A program made the translations under genes and the position numbers. From UBA1433 sp964581565 (GTDB taxonomy: Bacteria; Bacillota; Clostridia; Eubacteriales; UBA1433), in assembly GCA_964581565.1 (NCBI GenBank), contig CAZOOZ010000003.1, forward strand, positions 176,495 to 240,494: a stretch of DNA of 64,000 nt, read 5' to 3'. Below, piece after piece: positions 1 through 9,273 of the stretch. Under the pieces are notes generated by a model. That model was not told the DNA's origin and did not search any database. It saw only the letters and a program-made list of their open reading frames with translations. How positions within the stretch are numbered: position 1 is the first letter of the stretch; each line of letters begins with the position of its first letter.

Positions 1-231
1 ATCTCCATGAAGGTGTGTCGCAAAAAAATCGGTGTTATCCATTGCAAACCCCAGAGTTGCCATCGCTTCAAAAAAAGCTGCCCTGCAAGCATCATTGTTA
101 AATCCGCTATCTATGATTAAATTCCTCCCACCGGTTGAGGAACGAATAAAATAACTGTTTAATGATTTTAAAGGACTGTTTGGAAGTGGAATCTCAACTA
201 AGAATATATTTTCGAAAACCTCTTGATACAT
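1..231 (-). CDS. MBL-fold metallohydrolase, N-terminal part (cut by window edge)
   Basis: The first 77 codons of a minus-strand gene run off the left edge. The product starts MYQEVFENIFLVEIPLPNSP and reaches THLHGD at the edge, the start of the HxHxDH metal-binding motif of metallo-beta-lactamase-fold hydrolases. The earlier IIDSGFN segment fits the beta strand and turn that precede it in the family. A GGAG lies about 7 bases before the ATG at 231. The visible part cannot say whether it acts on a thioester, a lactone, glyoxalase-type substrates or RNA. It is not a close copy of the MBL-fold protein at 30608-31510, whose N-terminus differs. Confidence 0.75.
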   Translation of the reverse strand, partial: MYQEVFENIFLVEIPLPNSPLKSLNSYFIRSSTGGRNLIIDSGFNNDACRAAFFEAMATLGFAMDNTDFFATHLHGD

Positions 232-446
232 ATTATACTCCGACTTATTTTAAATGAATATATCTATTATATACATAACTTATGGTTATGACAACAAAAA
301 ACATATTTTTACACTATATAAATTTTGATTATATAACATATTTACATCATTTAAAAAGTAAAAATTTTACAAATATTCTATTGTATTTATAAAATTTATA
401 TTATAATGAATGATAGTATATTATTTATTATATAGGCAGGTACACT

Positions 447-2048
447 ATGAAATGTTCTTACTGCAACAAGGATATTGAACCAAGTATGAAATATTGTCCG
501 TATTGCGGAAAACTTGTTGTCCAAAATTCACCTTTAGATGAATATATAGAAAATAATGAAGACAAGTCGGTAAATCCTAAAGATAAATTTGATAATGTTT
601 TTACTTCTTACGAGAATAACATTATAGATGATGCTTCAGATTCTTCTTTAAAAGAAGAAGAAAGTGTCGGCAAACAAAATGGCGAGATCAATCATGATAT
701 ACCTGACTTGGTACATAAATTAAAAAATACCTCTCAAAATAAAAATACTCAAGAAGACTCAAATCTTAATGATTACATATTACCTAAAATTTATAATCCT
801 AATAATGTGGACGAAGATTTAGTGGATAACAATGAGCCCGAAGCAGAAAAATCTATCCTTGATAAAATTAGATCCGCATCGAATCATATCCCTCATAATA
901 TAAAAAAAGAAAAAGAAGAACTTTCCGCAACCGATGTCGATGAAAAAGAACTGGTACTTGAAAATAACGAAAAAGAAGATTTGAATTTCATTTTAATACC
1001 GGAAGATCGGCATTCTCAAAAACTCAATACAAATACCGATCCCCTTCCTGATTTAGATTTAAAACGCGAAGAATTAACTCCGATTTATGCAACCTCTCAG
1101 AATGGCAACCGGATAAATAACAATACTAATAATCGTAAGCCCAGCTATAAATCACCTAAAGTTGATAGAAAACTGCGCAGAGTGATTATCATAATCGCTG
1201 CGGCCACCCTTCTAATTATTATTGGAATTTTGAGCTATATGCATTTCATGCATAACGCTCCATCATTAATTCAAAATACTACAACGATCGAAGCAGGCAC
1301 CGAAGCGGATTTGCTTTCACTTGTTTCACTTGAAGACGAGGATAGCTATACAGCTAGCGTAAAAACGGATTCAATTGATTATATGGTACCGGGACAATAT
1401 AAAGTGGTATACACGATAACCAATGAAAAAAATAGCAAAACGTATGATGAAGAATTTATATTTAGCGTTGTAGACACAACTGCTCCCATCATTACCGTTT
1501 CGGATAGTATAACCGTTGATAAGGATAGTGATTTTGATATTATGGACAACATGAGTGTCGCTGACAGCGTCGATGGTGTTATTGACAACTCATCTATTTC
1601 TGTGACAGGTACAATCGATACAACTGTAAGCGGCACGTATCCGTTAACACTTTCCGTTACCGATGCAGCAGGCAATACGGCAACAAAAGATGTCAGTATC
1701 ATCGTTGAAGATAACAGTGACCCAGCCGCATTCTTTAATCAAATAGATGCTGTTTGGAAATTTACGGATACACCCGGAAAAATTTTAACCATAAGAAAAG
1801 AATCAGGAAAATATATGATGTACGTTGGTTATGAAGCCAGTGAAGGATATGGCGGAGAATTCACATTTAAAACTCTTTCATCGGATAATTCGACCGCTGT
1901 ATTCAACTGGACATTTATTGATGAAGAAGGTACACAAAATATTGATGTTAATGTCGATTTAGGAACTCCTAACGATAGGAAAATGAAGATAGATTTTGGT
2001 ACTGGCACTGGTTGGGAAGATCTTGTATACTATAAAGCATTGTCATAA
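447..2048 (+). CDS. Zinc-ribbon membrane protein with extracellular Ig-like domains
   Basis: 533 residues of unknown function. Residues 3-20 form a CxxC...CxxC zinc ribbon (CSYC and CPYC). Residues 25-240 are a long, acidic, low-complexity linker. Residues 246-264 are one hydrophobic membrane span preceded by basic residues (RKLRR), so the zinc ribbon should be cytosolic and the rest outside. Residues about 275-345 and 346-422 resemble bacterial Ig-like (DUF5011/HYR-type) beta domains, the second with the typical VTDAAGNTAT end. The last 110 residues form a separate beta-rich domain that I do not recognise. The start is the first ATG in the frame, with a modest GGCAGG before it. It converges on groEL with a shared terminator. 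Confidence 0.8.
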   Translation: MKCSYCNKDIEPSMKYCPYCGKLVVQNSPLDEYIENNEDKSVNPKDKFDNVFTSYENNIIDDASDSSLKEEESVGKQNGEINHDIPDLVHKLKNTSQNKNTQEDSNLNDYILPKIYNPNNVDEDLVDNNEPEAEKSILDKIRSASNHIPHNIKKEKEELSATDVDEKELVLENNEKEDLNFILIPEDRHSQKLNTNTDPLPDLDLKREELTPIYATSQNGNRINNNTNNRKPSYKSPKVDRKLRRVIIIIAAATLLIIIGILSYMHFMHNAPSLIQNTTTIEAGTEADLLSLVSLEDEDSYTASVKTDSIDYMVPGQYKVVYTITNEKNSKTYDEEFIFSVVDTTAPIITVSDSITVDKDSDFDIMDNMSVADSVDGVIDNSSISVTGTIDTTVSGTYPLTLSVTDAAGNTATKDVSIIVEDNSDPAAFFNQIDAVWKFTDTPGKILTIRKESGKYMMYVGYEASEGYGGEFTFKTLSSDNSTAVFNWTFIDEEGTQNIDVNVDLGTPNDRKMKIDFGTGTGWEDLVYYKALS

Positions 2049-2062
2049 ATAATTAATAAAAT

Positions 2063-2089
2063 AAAAAAGCGGGGAAATCCCGCTTTTTT
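2063..2089. terminator. Bidirectional terminator between the zinc-ribbon gene and groEL
   Basis: GCGGG (2069-2073) pairs with CCCGC (2079-2083) around a 5-base loop. Six A lie on the left and six T on the right, so it can end transcription from both converging genes. Confidence 0.85.
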
Positions 2090-2094
2090 ATTTA

Positions 2095-3720
2095 TTACAT
2101 CATCGGCATTCCGCCGCCGCCCATTGGTGGCATTGGTGGTGTTTCTTCTTTAATATCTGCAACCGCAGCTTCTGTTGTGAGCAACATCGCCGCCGCACTT
2201 GCAGCATTTTGAAGCGCACTTCTTGTCACTTTTGTCGGATCGATAATGCCGGCTTCAAACATATCGACATATTCGAATTTATAGGCATCAAACCCTTTGC
2301 CTTCATATTCATTTCGAAGTTTATCAACGATGACTGATCCTTCTACACCTGCGTTTAAAGCAATTTGTCTGATCGGATCTTCAAGTGCGCGTCTGACGAT
2401 CGCCGCGCCTGTTTTTTCATCACCTTCAAGAGATGCGATTAATTTTTCAACTGGTTGAATTGCACCGATATATGCGCTTCCACCGCCTGCAACAACACCT
2501 TCTTCAACCGCAGCTTTTGTTGCGTTTAGGGCATCTTCTATTCTGTACTTCTTTTCTTTCAATTCTGTCTCAGTAGCAGCACCAACGTTAATCACGGCTA
2601 CTCCGCCAGAAAGTTTTGCCAGTCTTTCTTGAAGTTTTTCTTTATCATAATCACTTGTTGTAACCTCAATTTCAGATTTAATTTGTTTGATTCTATCGGC
2701 TACATCTTCTTTGCTGCCCGCACCTTCAACAATAATCGTGCTATCTTTTGTTATTCTGATTTGTCTTGCTTTTCCAAGTTCATTTAATCCAGTGTTTTTA
2801 AGTTCTAAGCCCATTTCTTCGCTTATTACAGTTGCGCCTGTAAGAATCGCGATATCTTTAAGCATTTCTTTTCTTCTGTCGCCAAATCCTGGAGCCTTTA
2901 CTGCAACGCAATTAAATACACCTCGAAGTTTATTCAAGATTAAAGTTGCGAGGGCTTCGTTTTCAACATCTTCGGCAATAATCAAAAGTTTGCCGCCATT
3001 TTGCATTACTATTTCTAATACCGGAAGAATTTCTTGTATGTTTGATATTTTTTTATCTGTCAGAAGAATAAATGTATCTTCATAAACCGCTACCATTTTT
3101 TCCGTATCAGTTACCATGTAAGGTGATAAATATCCCCTGTCAAACTCCATACCTTCTGTGAATTCTAATTCAATACCGACTGTTTTGCCTTCTTCTACTG
3201 TTATAACTCCATCGTTGCCTACCTTTTCCATCGCTTCCGCTATGAGATTGCCTATTGCTTCATCACTTGCAGAAATAGAGGCAACTTGTGTTATAAATAA
3301 TTTGTCATCTCCGCTTTGACTGATGTCTTTGAGATATTTAACGACTTCGTCAACCGCTTTTTCGATACCTTTTTTTATAATCATAGGATTTGCACCGGCA
3401 GCTACATTTTTGAGTCCTTCTCTGATAATTGATTGTGCCAATAAAGTTGCCGTCGTTGTGCCATCTCCTGCTACATCGTTTGTTTTTGTTGCAACTTCTT
3501 TTACCAATTGTGCGCCCATGTTTTCATAAGCATCTTCTAATTCTATTTCTCTGGCTATTGTTACACCGTCATTTGTGATAACCGGAGAGCCAAAGCTTCG
3601 CCCGAGTACTACGTTTCTACCTCTTGGTCCCAATGTTATTTTTACAGTATCAGCCAATTTATTAACGCCAATTTCTAAAGATTTTCTAGCGTCTTCCGAA
3701 AATTTAATTTCTTTTGCCAT
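2095..3720 (-). CDS. groEL: Chaperonin GroEL (60 kDa)
   Basis: ATP-dependent folding chamber subunit that works with GroES in the cytoplasm. At 541 residues it is full length. The family landmarks are visible: the N-terminal TLGPRGRNVVL, the nucleotide-binding DGVTIA and VAGDGTTTATLLAQ segments, the C-terminal equatorial AGVEGSV region, and a Gly/Met-rich tail (GGGGMPMM). The start ATG at 3720 follows an AGGAG-type site and lies 18 bases after the groES stop, so the two are one transcript under the CIRCE element at 4071-4097. Confidence 0.99.
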   Translation of the reverse strand: MAKEIKFSEDARKSLEIGVNKLADTVKITLGPRGRNVVLGRSFGSPVITNDGVTIAREIELEDAYENMGAQLVKEVATKTNDVAGDGTTTATLLAQSIIREGLKNVAAGANPMIIKKGIEKAVDEVVKYLKDISQSGDDKLFITQVASISASDEAIGNLIAEAMEKVGNDGVITVEEGKTVGIELEFTEGMEFDRGYLSPYMVTDTEKMVAVYEDTFILLTDKKISNIQEILPVLEIVMQNGGKLLIIAEDVENEALATLILNKLRGVFNCVAVKAPGFGDRRKEMLKDIAILTGATVISEEMGLELKNTGLNELGKARQIRITKDSTIIVEGAGSKEDVADRIKQIKSEIEVTTSDYDKEKLQERLAKLSGGVAVINVGAATETELKEKKYRIEDALNATKAAVEEGVVAGGGSAYIGAIQPVEKLIASLEGDEKTGAAIVRRALEDPIRQIALNAGVEGSVIVDKLRNEYEGKGFDAYKFEYVDMFEAGIIDPTKVTRSALQNAASAAAMLLTTEAAVADIKEETPPMPPMGGGGMPMM

Positions 3721-3738
3721 TTTATATTATCACTCCTT

Positions 3739-4026
3739 TTACTCAGTTACTATAGCTAAGATATCGTTTTGCTTAACTATAAGATATTCCTGTCCGTCTA
3801 ATTTTATTTCCATGCCGGAATACTTCGAATATATTACTCTATCGCCTACGCTGACATCCAACGGTACTTTTTTTCCGTCGATTACTTCGCCGCTTCCTAC
3901 TGCTATTACAACAGCTTCTTGCGGCTTTTCTTTGGCACTTTCCGGAAGCATTATTCCGCTTTTTGTCGTTTCTTCTTTTTCTTTGACTTTCAATATGATT
4001 CTGTCTGATAATGGTTTTAAATTCAC
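3739..4026 (-). CDS. groES: Co-chaperonin GroES (10 kDa)
   Basis: 95 residues, the normal length, with the mobile-loop region EKEETTKSGIMLPESAKEKP and the conserved GDRVIYSKYSG. It caps the GroEL cylinder. The start is GTG at 4026, placed by AGGAGG about 9 bases upstream. It is first gene of the groES-groEL operon. Confidence 0.98.
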   Translation of the reverse strand: MNLKPLSDRIILKVKEKEETTKSGIMLPESAKEKPQEAVVIAVGSGEVIDGKKVPLDVSVGDRVIYSKYSGMEIKLDGQEYLIVKQNDILAIVTE

Positions 4027-4070
4027 AATAATTTTCCTCCTATATATTAATTTTAATTTCTTTTATTTTA

Positions 4071-4097
4071 TTAGCACTCATAATAACTGAGTGCTAA
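4071..4097. promoter_or_regulatory. CIRCE operator (HrcA binding site)
   Basis: TTAGCACTC (4071-4079), nine spacer bases, then GAGTGCTAA (4089-4097): a perfect match to the CIRCE consensus. It lies just downstream of the groES promoter, where the repressor HrcA would block transcription until heat shock. hrcA itself is not in the window. Confidence 0.98.
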
Positions 4098-4101
4098 TAA
4101 T

Positions 4102-4130
4102 ATTTTATTCACATAGCCTTTAATAATCAA
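4102..4130 (-). promoter_or_regulatory. groESL sigma-A promoter
   Basis: Read on the minus strand: TTGATT (4130-4125), 17 bases, TAAAAT (4107-4102), followed at once by CIRCE. Confidence 0.8.
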
Positions 4131-4190
4131 CCATTATTTTCCTTTAAAAATCTGTTGTTTATTTTATTTTTTTATTTTTTCTTATGTTAT

Positions 4191-5099
4191 CTATATTATG
4201 CTCTGAAATACTTCATTTTTCTCACGTTTTATCAAATTTTTACCTTTTTTATCTTGTATGTAATGATATCTTAAATAATGAAATAAATATTGTTGCGCAA
4301 AGCCCGTTATTTCTCCCCATTTCTCATATGCGAATTTTCTGTAACCTTCTTCTGTTTTATCTCCTACGTGGTAAAAGTAATCCAGCCCTGCTTTGACCCA
4401 AGTATCCACGGGACAAGAACGATATCGCGAAAGCGCAAACAGCAAAATACAATCAGCAACCTTTTCACCGATCCCATGAATTTTTTTTAACTCACATTTT
4501 GCCTCTTCATCTGACATATGAAACAATGCACTTAAATCAACTTCTTCATCAGCTATTTTCCTTGCTGCATCAAGCACGCCTCTCGCCCGAAATCCGCATT
4601 TACTTTGCATAATTTCTTCACATTTTGCATTTTTTAATGTTTCCGCAGTAGGAAAAGAATAAAATATTTTATCTTTATATATTATTTCATTGCCAAAACA
4701 CATGCATAGAGACTCTATAGTCTTTTTTATTGATGGAATATTTTTTTGGATCGATAAAATAAAACTGACCGTAATCTCCCAAGTATCCTGCCTTAAAAGA
4801 TGCATTCCGCTTCCAAATAACACTGCACTTTTCAATAATTCATCATAGTTATACAAATAGTATTCGATTTTTGTGTAATTACTGTAAGAATCCAAATAAT
4901 TTTCAAAAAAAGCTCTTTCATTTTCACTTGCATTATAGATGCGATAAATAGAATTACTCACATTTTTTATTTCATAAACTTTACTATTTATCACTCCGAT
5001 ATAACTATCTTTTGAATATCTGTTCCATCTGAAACATTGCCCATTGAAAAAAGTAGATTCTAAATTTAAATGATCAATTTTTAGTTCAATATGTTTCAT
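4191..5099 (-). CDS. 8-oxoguanine DNA glycosylase (OGG1 family)
   Basis: 302 residues. Removes 8-oxoguanine opposite C and nicks the abasic site. The N-terminal 110 residues match the OGG N domain (FFNGQCFRW early on). A helix-hairpin-helix/GPD domain follows: HGIGEKVADC carries the catalytic lysine (K213) and PVDTW the catalytic aspartate (D232), spaced as in eukaryotic and clostridial OGG1. SIQKNIPSIKKTIESLC fits the damaged-base pocket region. Its start overlaps the tdk stop by 4 bases, so it is translationally coupled in the operon from 6279. No clear terminator is seen after it. Confidence 0.93.
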   Translation of the reverse strand: MKHIELKIDHLNLESTFFNGQCFRWNRYSKDSYIGVINSKVYEIKNVSNSIYRIYNASENERAFFENYLDSYSNYTKIEYYLYNYDELLKSAVLFGSGMHLLRQDTWEITVSFILSIQKNIPSIKKTIESLCMCFGNEIIYKDKIFYSFPTAETLKNAKCEEIMQSKCGFRARGVLDAARKIADEEVDLSALFHMSDEEAKCELKKIHGIGEKVADCILLFALSRYRSCPVDTWVKAGLDYFYHVGDKTEEGYRKFAYEKWGEITGFAQQYLFHYLRYHYIQDKKGKNLIKREKNEVFQSII

Positions 5100-5683
5100 T
5101 GTTTGATAATCTTATCAATTGACGGATTGCCATAACATTTTCTACATACAGGAATATAACTTTCGTCTCCTCCTATATGAATTTGTTCACCTGTATATAC
5201 CGGCTCACCATCAATAATACGAAGCACCATTGTCGCCTTTTTATTACAAAACCAACAAATGGTTTTTACTTCTTCTATCTTATCCGAATAAACTAATAGC
5301 GCCTCACTACCTTCAAATAAATTGTTTTGAAAATCATTTTTAAGACCATATACGATTACGGGAATATTCATATAATCTACGATTTGTGTTAGATCGAGAA
5401 CTTGCGACTTTGTAAGAAAATGCCCTTCATCAATTAAGATACAGTAAAGATCTTTTTCATGTGCTTGAATAATTTCCCGTATCTTTGTTGTTTTATCAAA
5501 CATGATCGCTTCTTTTTTTAGACCGATCTTACTTGATACGTATCCTTTTTCATACCTGTTATCAAGCATTGGCGCAAATATTAATACTTCTTTTCCTTGT
5601 TCTTCATAATTATGTGCAATTTTTATTATTTCAATTGATTTGCCTGCATTTGTACTCGAATATCTAAAATATAATTGTGCCAT
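5096..5683 (-). CDS. tdk: Thymidine kinase (type II)
   Basis: Phosphorylates thymidine for salvage. 195 residues, normal for the family. P-loop SSTNAGKS at 9-16. The catalytic glutamate is E86 in DEGHFL, where most family members have DEAQF. A structural zinc is held by C143/C146 and C180/C183. The substrate-binding Tyr region is near the C-terminus (GGDESYIPVC). ATG at 5683 lies 8 bases after the ANTAR gene stop, and the 3' end overlaps the glycosylase start. Confidence 0.93.
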   Translation of the reverse strand: MAQLYFRYSSTNAGKSIEIIKIAHNYEEQGKEVLIFAPMLDNRYEKGYVSSKIGLKKEAIMFDKTTKIREIIQAHEKDLYCILIDEGHFLTKSQVLDLTQIVDYMNIPVIVYGLKNDFQNNLFEGSEALLVYSDKIEEVKTICWFCNKKATMVLRIIDGEPVYTGEQIHIGGDESYIPVCRKCYGNPSIDKIIKQ

Positions 5684-5691
5684 TTCATCTC

Positions 5692-6279
5692 CTATGCTTC
5701 TTCATTTTTTGCGTCATTATCAACAATAACCTGTGCAAGCTTTTCCAGTGATACTCCTTTATTCATACTCAAATTCTGCATAGCTTTGTAAGCCTTATCC
5801 AGTGATATGTTTTTATCTCTGGCAAGGATTTCTTTTGCTTTTTCAATAATTATTCTATTTTTTAATTTTAATCTTAATTCTTCCAGTTCATTTTGCATCT
5901 TATATGTACGCTTACTGCTTCTTTGCGCACTCAAAACAAGCTGCTCTATTTCAAAATTATTCAAAGGTAATGAAAAGTATCCGAATATTATTCCTTTTTT
6001 GATAAATTCAGGAAGATCGTTATGGTTACTGGAAAACAAGATAACCTCAATAGCTTGCTGCGTATTCTTAATCATATAAAGCAACTCAAATGTATTGATT
6101 CCTTTTATATCATCATCCATGATAATAAGATTAACATGTCTGCTTCGTACCGTCCGAATGATGCTGGAGTAGTCATCATTCAGTAGTATAGGTGCGATTC
6201 CGTGTTGCGTGACAATATTGCTGACAATTTTAGCACAATGCTCATTAGATATACAAATTATCGCAACATCTTCAATCAT
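5692..6279 (-). CDS. ANTAR-domain response regulator with degenerate receiver
   Basis: 195 residues. Residues 4-118 have the receiver fold with an Asp cluster at 55-57 (IIMDDDIKG), but the acidic pair expected near residue 10 is replaced by ICISNEH and the conserved Lys-Pro by SLP (103-105). A linker coiled coil leads into an ANTAR domain at about 135-188 (NRIIIEKAKEILA, then LDKAYKAMQNLSMN). ANTAR proteins bind paired hexaloop RNA hairpins and prevent termination. It heads the operon with tdk and ogg. Phosphorylation-independent control is likely but inferred. ATG at 6279 follows AAGGAG. Confidence 0.88.
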   Translation of the reverse strand: MIEDVAIICISNEHCAKIVSNIVTQHGIAPILLNDDYSSIIRTVRSRHVNLIIMDDDIKGINTFELLYMIKNTQQAIEVILFSSNHNDLPEFIKKGIIFGYFSLPLNNFEIEQLVLSAQRSSKRTYKMQNELEELRLKLKNRIIIEKAKEILARDKNISLDKAYKAMQNLSMNKGVSLEKLAQVIVDNDAKNEEA

Positions 6280-6391
6280 TTAAATCTCCTTATTAACTAT
6301 TATTCAGTTAAGAAATTACTTGACTAGTTTGGCATATATTATAGCATAAGTTAATGGTATTTTCTTTTTTTCTTATCTTTTTTTAAGTGGT

Positions 6392-7879
6392 TTATTTTAT
6401 ATCATTATCATACTGTTCAATGATCTTTAACATATCATTATAAATTTTTACTGCATTCACACTGCTTCCACCTTCTTCAATCAAAACTGTCATCGCATAT
6501 TTGGGTATCTCATACGGGAAAAACCCTGTGAACCATCCATGACAATTTTTATCATCCAAATGTTCTGCTGTGCCGGTTTTTCCGGCAGCATACTCACGCA
6601 CCTTATCGTAACCACTTGCCGTACCACTAACACATACTTGCCTTAAAAGTACCTTTAAGTCTTCGCATGTTTCTTTGCTGAAAATATTTTTTTGTTCAAT
6701 TTCATTTGTTTCAACCTGTTCGTTTAAGCCCGCTTTTTTTATGCTTTTAATTAATATAGGTTCTTTGACAAGACCATTGTTTGCAATCGCAGAAATAATT
6801 TTATTTACCGTAAGCGGCATCAACTGAATATCACCTTGACCTAGCGCAACATTAAAAGTGCCTGTTTGATTGTATATCTGAGCAGTGACAAAATCATAAG
6901 AATAATCGTAATTTAAAACAAAATCATTTTTTACAGGGTTATCATAGGTACCTATATTTAACTCTGCCATCTTATTTAACGCTGCATTTCCTAAAATATT
7001 CTCGTCCTCATCAGTGATATTTAACATCTTATTAATTTCATAAAATGTACAATTACACGAAGATGCAAATGCTTGCGATAATGTTATAGTGCCATGCCCT
7101 CCATTTTTGCACGCTTCTTTTATTATGCCATCTATTACGATTTCACCCGTGCATGTAAATGTACTTTCAAGACTGATCAAGCCCTCTTCAAGCGCGCACC
7201 CGGCTGTTATTATTTTAAAAACGCTTCCCGGCTGATAAGATATTACCGCCGTATTCAAATAACTGCCTTGACTGGCAAGGACTAAAATCTCACCGGTGCG
7301 GATATCACTTAATACAAGAGCAATATTTTTATAATTTTTTTCATTGATATATTTTTTTAATAACGTTTCTGCCTCATTTTGAAGATGATAATCAATTGTA
7401 AGTGTTATTTCACTTTCTATAGGATATGAACCAGATTTTATAAAAACATTACTTGTTGATATAATATCGCCTTTTGCATCCGCAAGCCCCATAATATAAT
7501 AAGGATATTGCCCTGTTGATAAAATGTCATTATAGACTTTATTGAGCCCGCTAACTCCCTTTACTGCATTTTGTGTCGTATCTGCAGTATCAATCTCAAC
7601 ATCTCCAATAATACATTTTGCGACACTGCAGTTTATATAATCAGTATATAAAATTCCGTCTTTGCTCTGTTGATTTCCTGTTAACTTTATACCGTTTCTA
7701 TCAAGAAATATACCTCTGGGATAAACCGTTTGGATAACTCCTAACTGTTGATTTGCCATTGATAGTATTAAATCGTCAGATGCAAATATCATGCGATATA
7801 TCAAAGCGATTATAAGTAAAATAAAAATAACTACAATGATACCTGTAAATACTTTCAGGCGTTTTCTTTGCAATTGCAT
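6392..7879 (-). CDS. Penicillin-binding protein, class B-like transpeptidase
   Basis: 495 residues that cross-link peptidoglycan. One N-terminal membrane span (residues 11-31), a short dimerisation region (RGIFLDRNG at 55-63), then the transpeptidase domain with SVFK (219-222, nucleophile S219), SCN (274-276) and KTG (434-436). It is shorter than FtsI or SpoVD and lacks PASTA domains, which fits the PbpA/PBP2-like group often found in Clostridia. It stands alone between an MFS gene upstream and the ANTAR operon downstream, with no ftsW/rodA partner visible. Confidence 0.92.
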   Translation of the reverse strand: MQLQRKRLKVFTGIIVVIFILLIIALIYRMIFASDDLILSMANQQLGVIQTVYPRGIFLDRNGIKLTGNQQSKDGILYTDYINCSVAKCIIGDVEIDTADTTQNAVKGVSGLNKVYNDILSTGQYPYYIMGLADAKGDIISTSNVFIKSGSYPIESEITLTIDYHLQNEAETLLKKYINEKNYKNIALVLSDIRTGEILVLASQGSYLNTAVISYQPGSVFKIITAGCALEEGLISLESTFTCTGEIVIDGIIKEACKNGGHGTITLSQAFASSCNCTFYEINKMLNITDEDENILGNAALNKMAELNIGTYDNPVKNDFVLNYDYSYDFVTAQIYNQTGTFNVALGQGDIQLMPLTVNKIISAIANNGLVKEPILIKSIKKAGLNEQVETNEIEQKNIFSKETCEDLKVLLRQVCVSGTASGYDKVREYAAGKTGTAEHLDDKNCHGWFTGFFPYEIPKYAMTVLIEEGGSSVNAVKIYNDMLKIIEQYDNDIK

Positions 7880-7966
7880 TTCTTACCTTCATAAACAAAT
7901 TAATTTTCTTATTATTATTTGAAATAAAAAAAGAAATATTAAAAAATTTATAAAAATAAGAAAATA

Positions 7967-9157
7967 TTAAAGTATCTGACAATTTTTAAAAGCTGAGGGA
8001 CTTTTTCTGGCCCAAAAGATATATACAAAAAGAGATAAGATTAAAGATATGATGATTATTTTAAACATACTGGAAAAACCAAACCATCTTACCAGAAACC
8101 CGCTGATAACTCCCCCCAAGCCCGTTCCTAAATCAAACGCGCAAAGATAGGTGCTGGAAGCAGAACCGCGTCTTTCCGGCGGACAAATACGCATTGCCAT
8201 GGCCTGCATTGCCGGGACCATGGCTCCGAAGCCAAACCCAAACAATAATGCAGCTGCAACAAACATAACAGATGAGTGTACACAAGATATGATCAATACA
8301 GATATCCCGAGTGCAGAAATCGCAAAATACACAATAGGCCCTTCGCCTTTTCTATCGGATAGTTTGCCGCTGAGAATTCTAATGATTCCTGTGCTCAATG
8401 CCATTGCCGCAAAAAATAATCCGCCCGATCCAATTTGAATTTTATCTGCATAAAGCGCTATAAACGTGTTCACAGCCCCATACGGAATAAGAAATAAAAA
8501 CATGACTGTAGAAGCCGGCAATGCACTTTTATTGATAATATTTTTTATAATCGTCTTTATAGATATACTTTCTTTATTTGGCTGAATACTTTTTATACGG
8601 GTAAAGAAAGAAATAATGAGCGCAACGGTCATCATGATCGATGAAGCAAAAAATAATGCTGAAAATCCTATATGCTCCATAATATTTAATCCTATGAGCG
8701 GAGCTATCGACAAAGAAATCGTCGTTGTAAGACCGAATATACCCATTCCTTCACCGAATCTCGTTTTTGGTAAAATATCGCTGACATTAGTGTTGAGCGA
8801 AGTGGATGATGACGCCCAAAACGCACCATGTAGCAACCTGAACATTAATACAACAACAATAATTGGAATAAATGTATATGCAAATGGCAAAATAATTAAC
8901 CCTGCCAGTCCAAAGAGCAATAATAATTTTCTGCTTTTATTATCTAATATCCATCCTACAAAAGGCCGCATGAGCAGTGAAGATACCGAGAATAACCCGC
9001 CCGCAAGCCCTGCAATTGCTTCATCGCCGCCAAGATACTCAATATAAAACGGGAATGTTGAAACAAGCATATGAAATCCGATAAACATTACCAGATTGAT
9101 TATGCACATGTATATAAAGTTTTTCGTCCATAGCTGGTTTTGATCTTGTATACTCAT
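7967..9157 (-). CDS. MFS transporter (drug/metabolite exporter type)
   Basis: 396 residues with about 12 hydrophobic segments. The inter-helix motif between segments 2 and 3 (RPFVGWILDNKSRK) matches the MFS motif A position, and PERRGSASS occurs in the second half. The substrate is unknown. It is related to the transporter at 50918-52126: both start near W-T-(K/R)-N, have a matching IAGLA segment and finish the second half with the same type of AxxLGTGLG/AMDLGLGVG motif. A terminator for nifJ lies between it and the upstream gene. Confidence 0.9.
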   Translation of the reverse strand: MSIQDQNQLWTKNFIYMCIINLVMFIGFHMLVSTFPFYIEYLGGDEAIAGLAGGLFSVSSLLMRPFVGWILDNKSRKLLLLFGLAGLIILPFAYTFIPIIVVVLMFRLLHGAFWASSSTSLNTNVSDILPKTRFGEGMGIFGLTTTISLSIAPLIGLNIMEHIGFSALFFASSIMMTVALIISFFTRIKSIQPNKESISIKTIIKNIINKSALPASTVMFLFLIPYGAVNTFIALYADKIQIGSGGLFFAAMALSTGIIRILSGKLSDRKGEGPIVYFAISALGISVLIISCVHSSVMFVAAALLFGFGFGAMVPAMQAMAMRICPPERRGSASSTYLCAFDLGTGLGGVISGFLVRWFGFSSMFKIIIISLILSLFVYIFWARKSPSAFKNCQIL

Positions 9158-9227
9158 ATAGCTTCCTGCTGCTTAAGAGAATATCTCTACTATTATAGAA
9201 CTATTTAAATTAAAATGATAAAAAATT

Positions 9228-9263
9228 AAAACGGCATAAAGATTTTCCTCATGCCGTTTTTTT
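9228..9263 (-). terminator. Terminator after nifJ
   Basis: AAAACGGCAT (9228-9237) pairs with ATGCCGTTTT (9251-9260) around 13 bases. On the minus strand the stem is followed by a T-rich run. Confidence 0.8.
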
Positions 9264-9273
9264 CCGTCAACTA

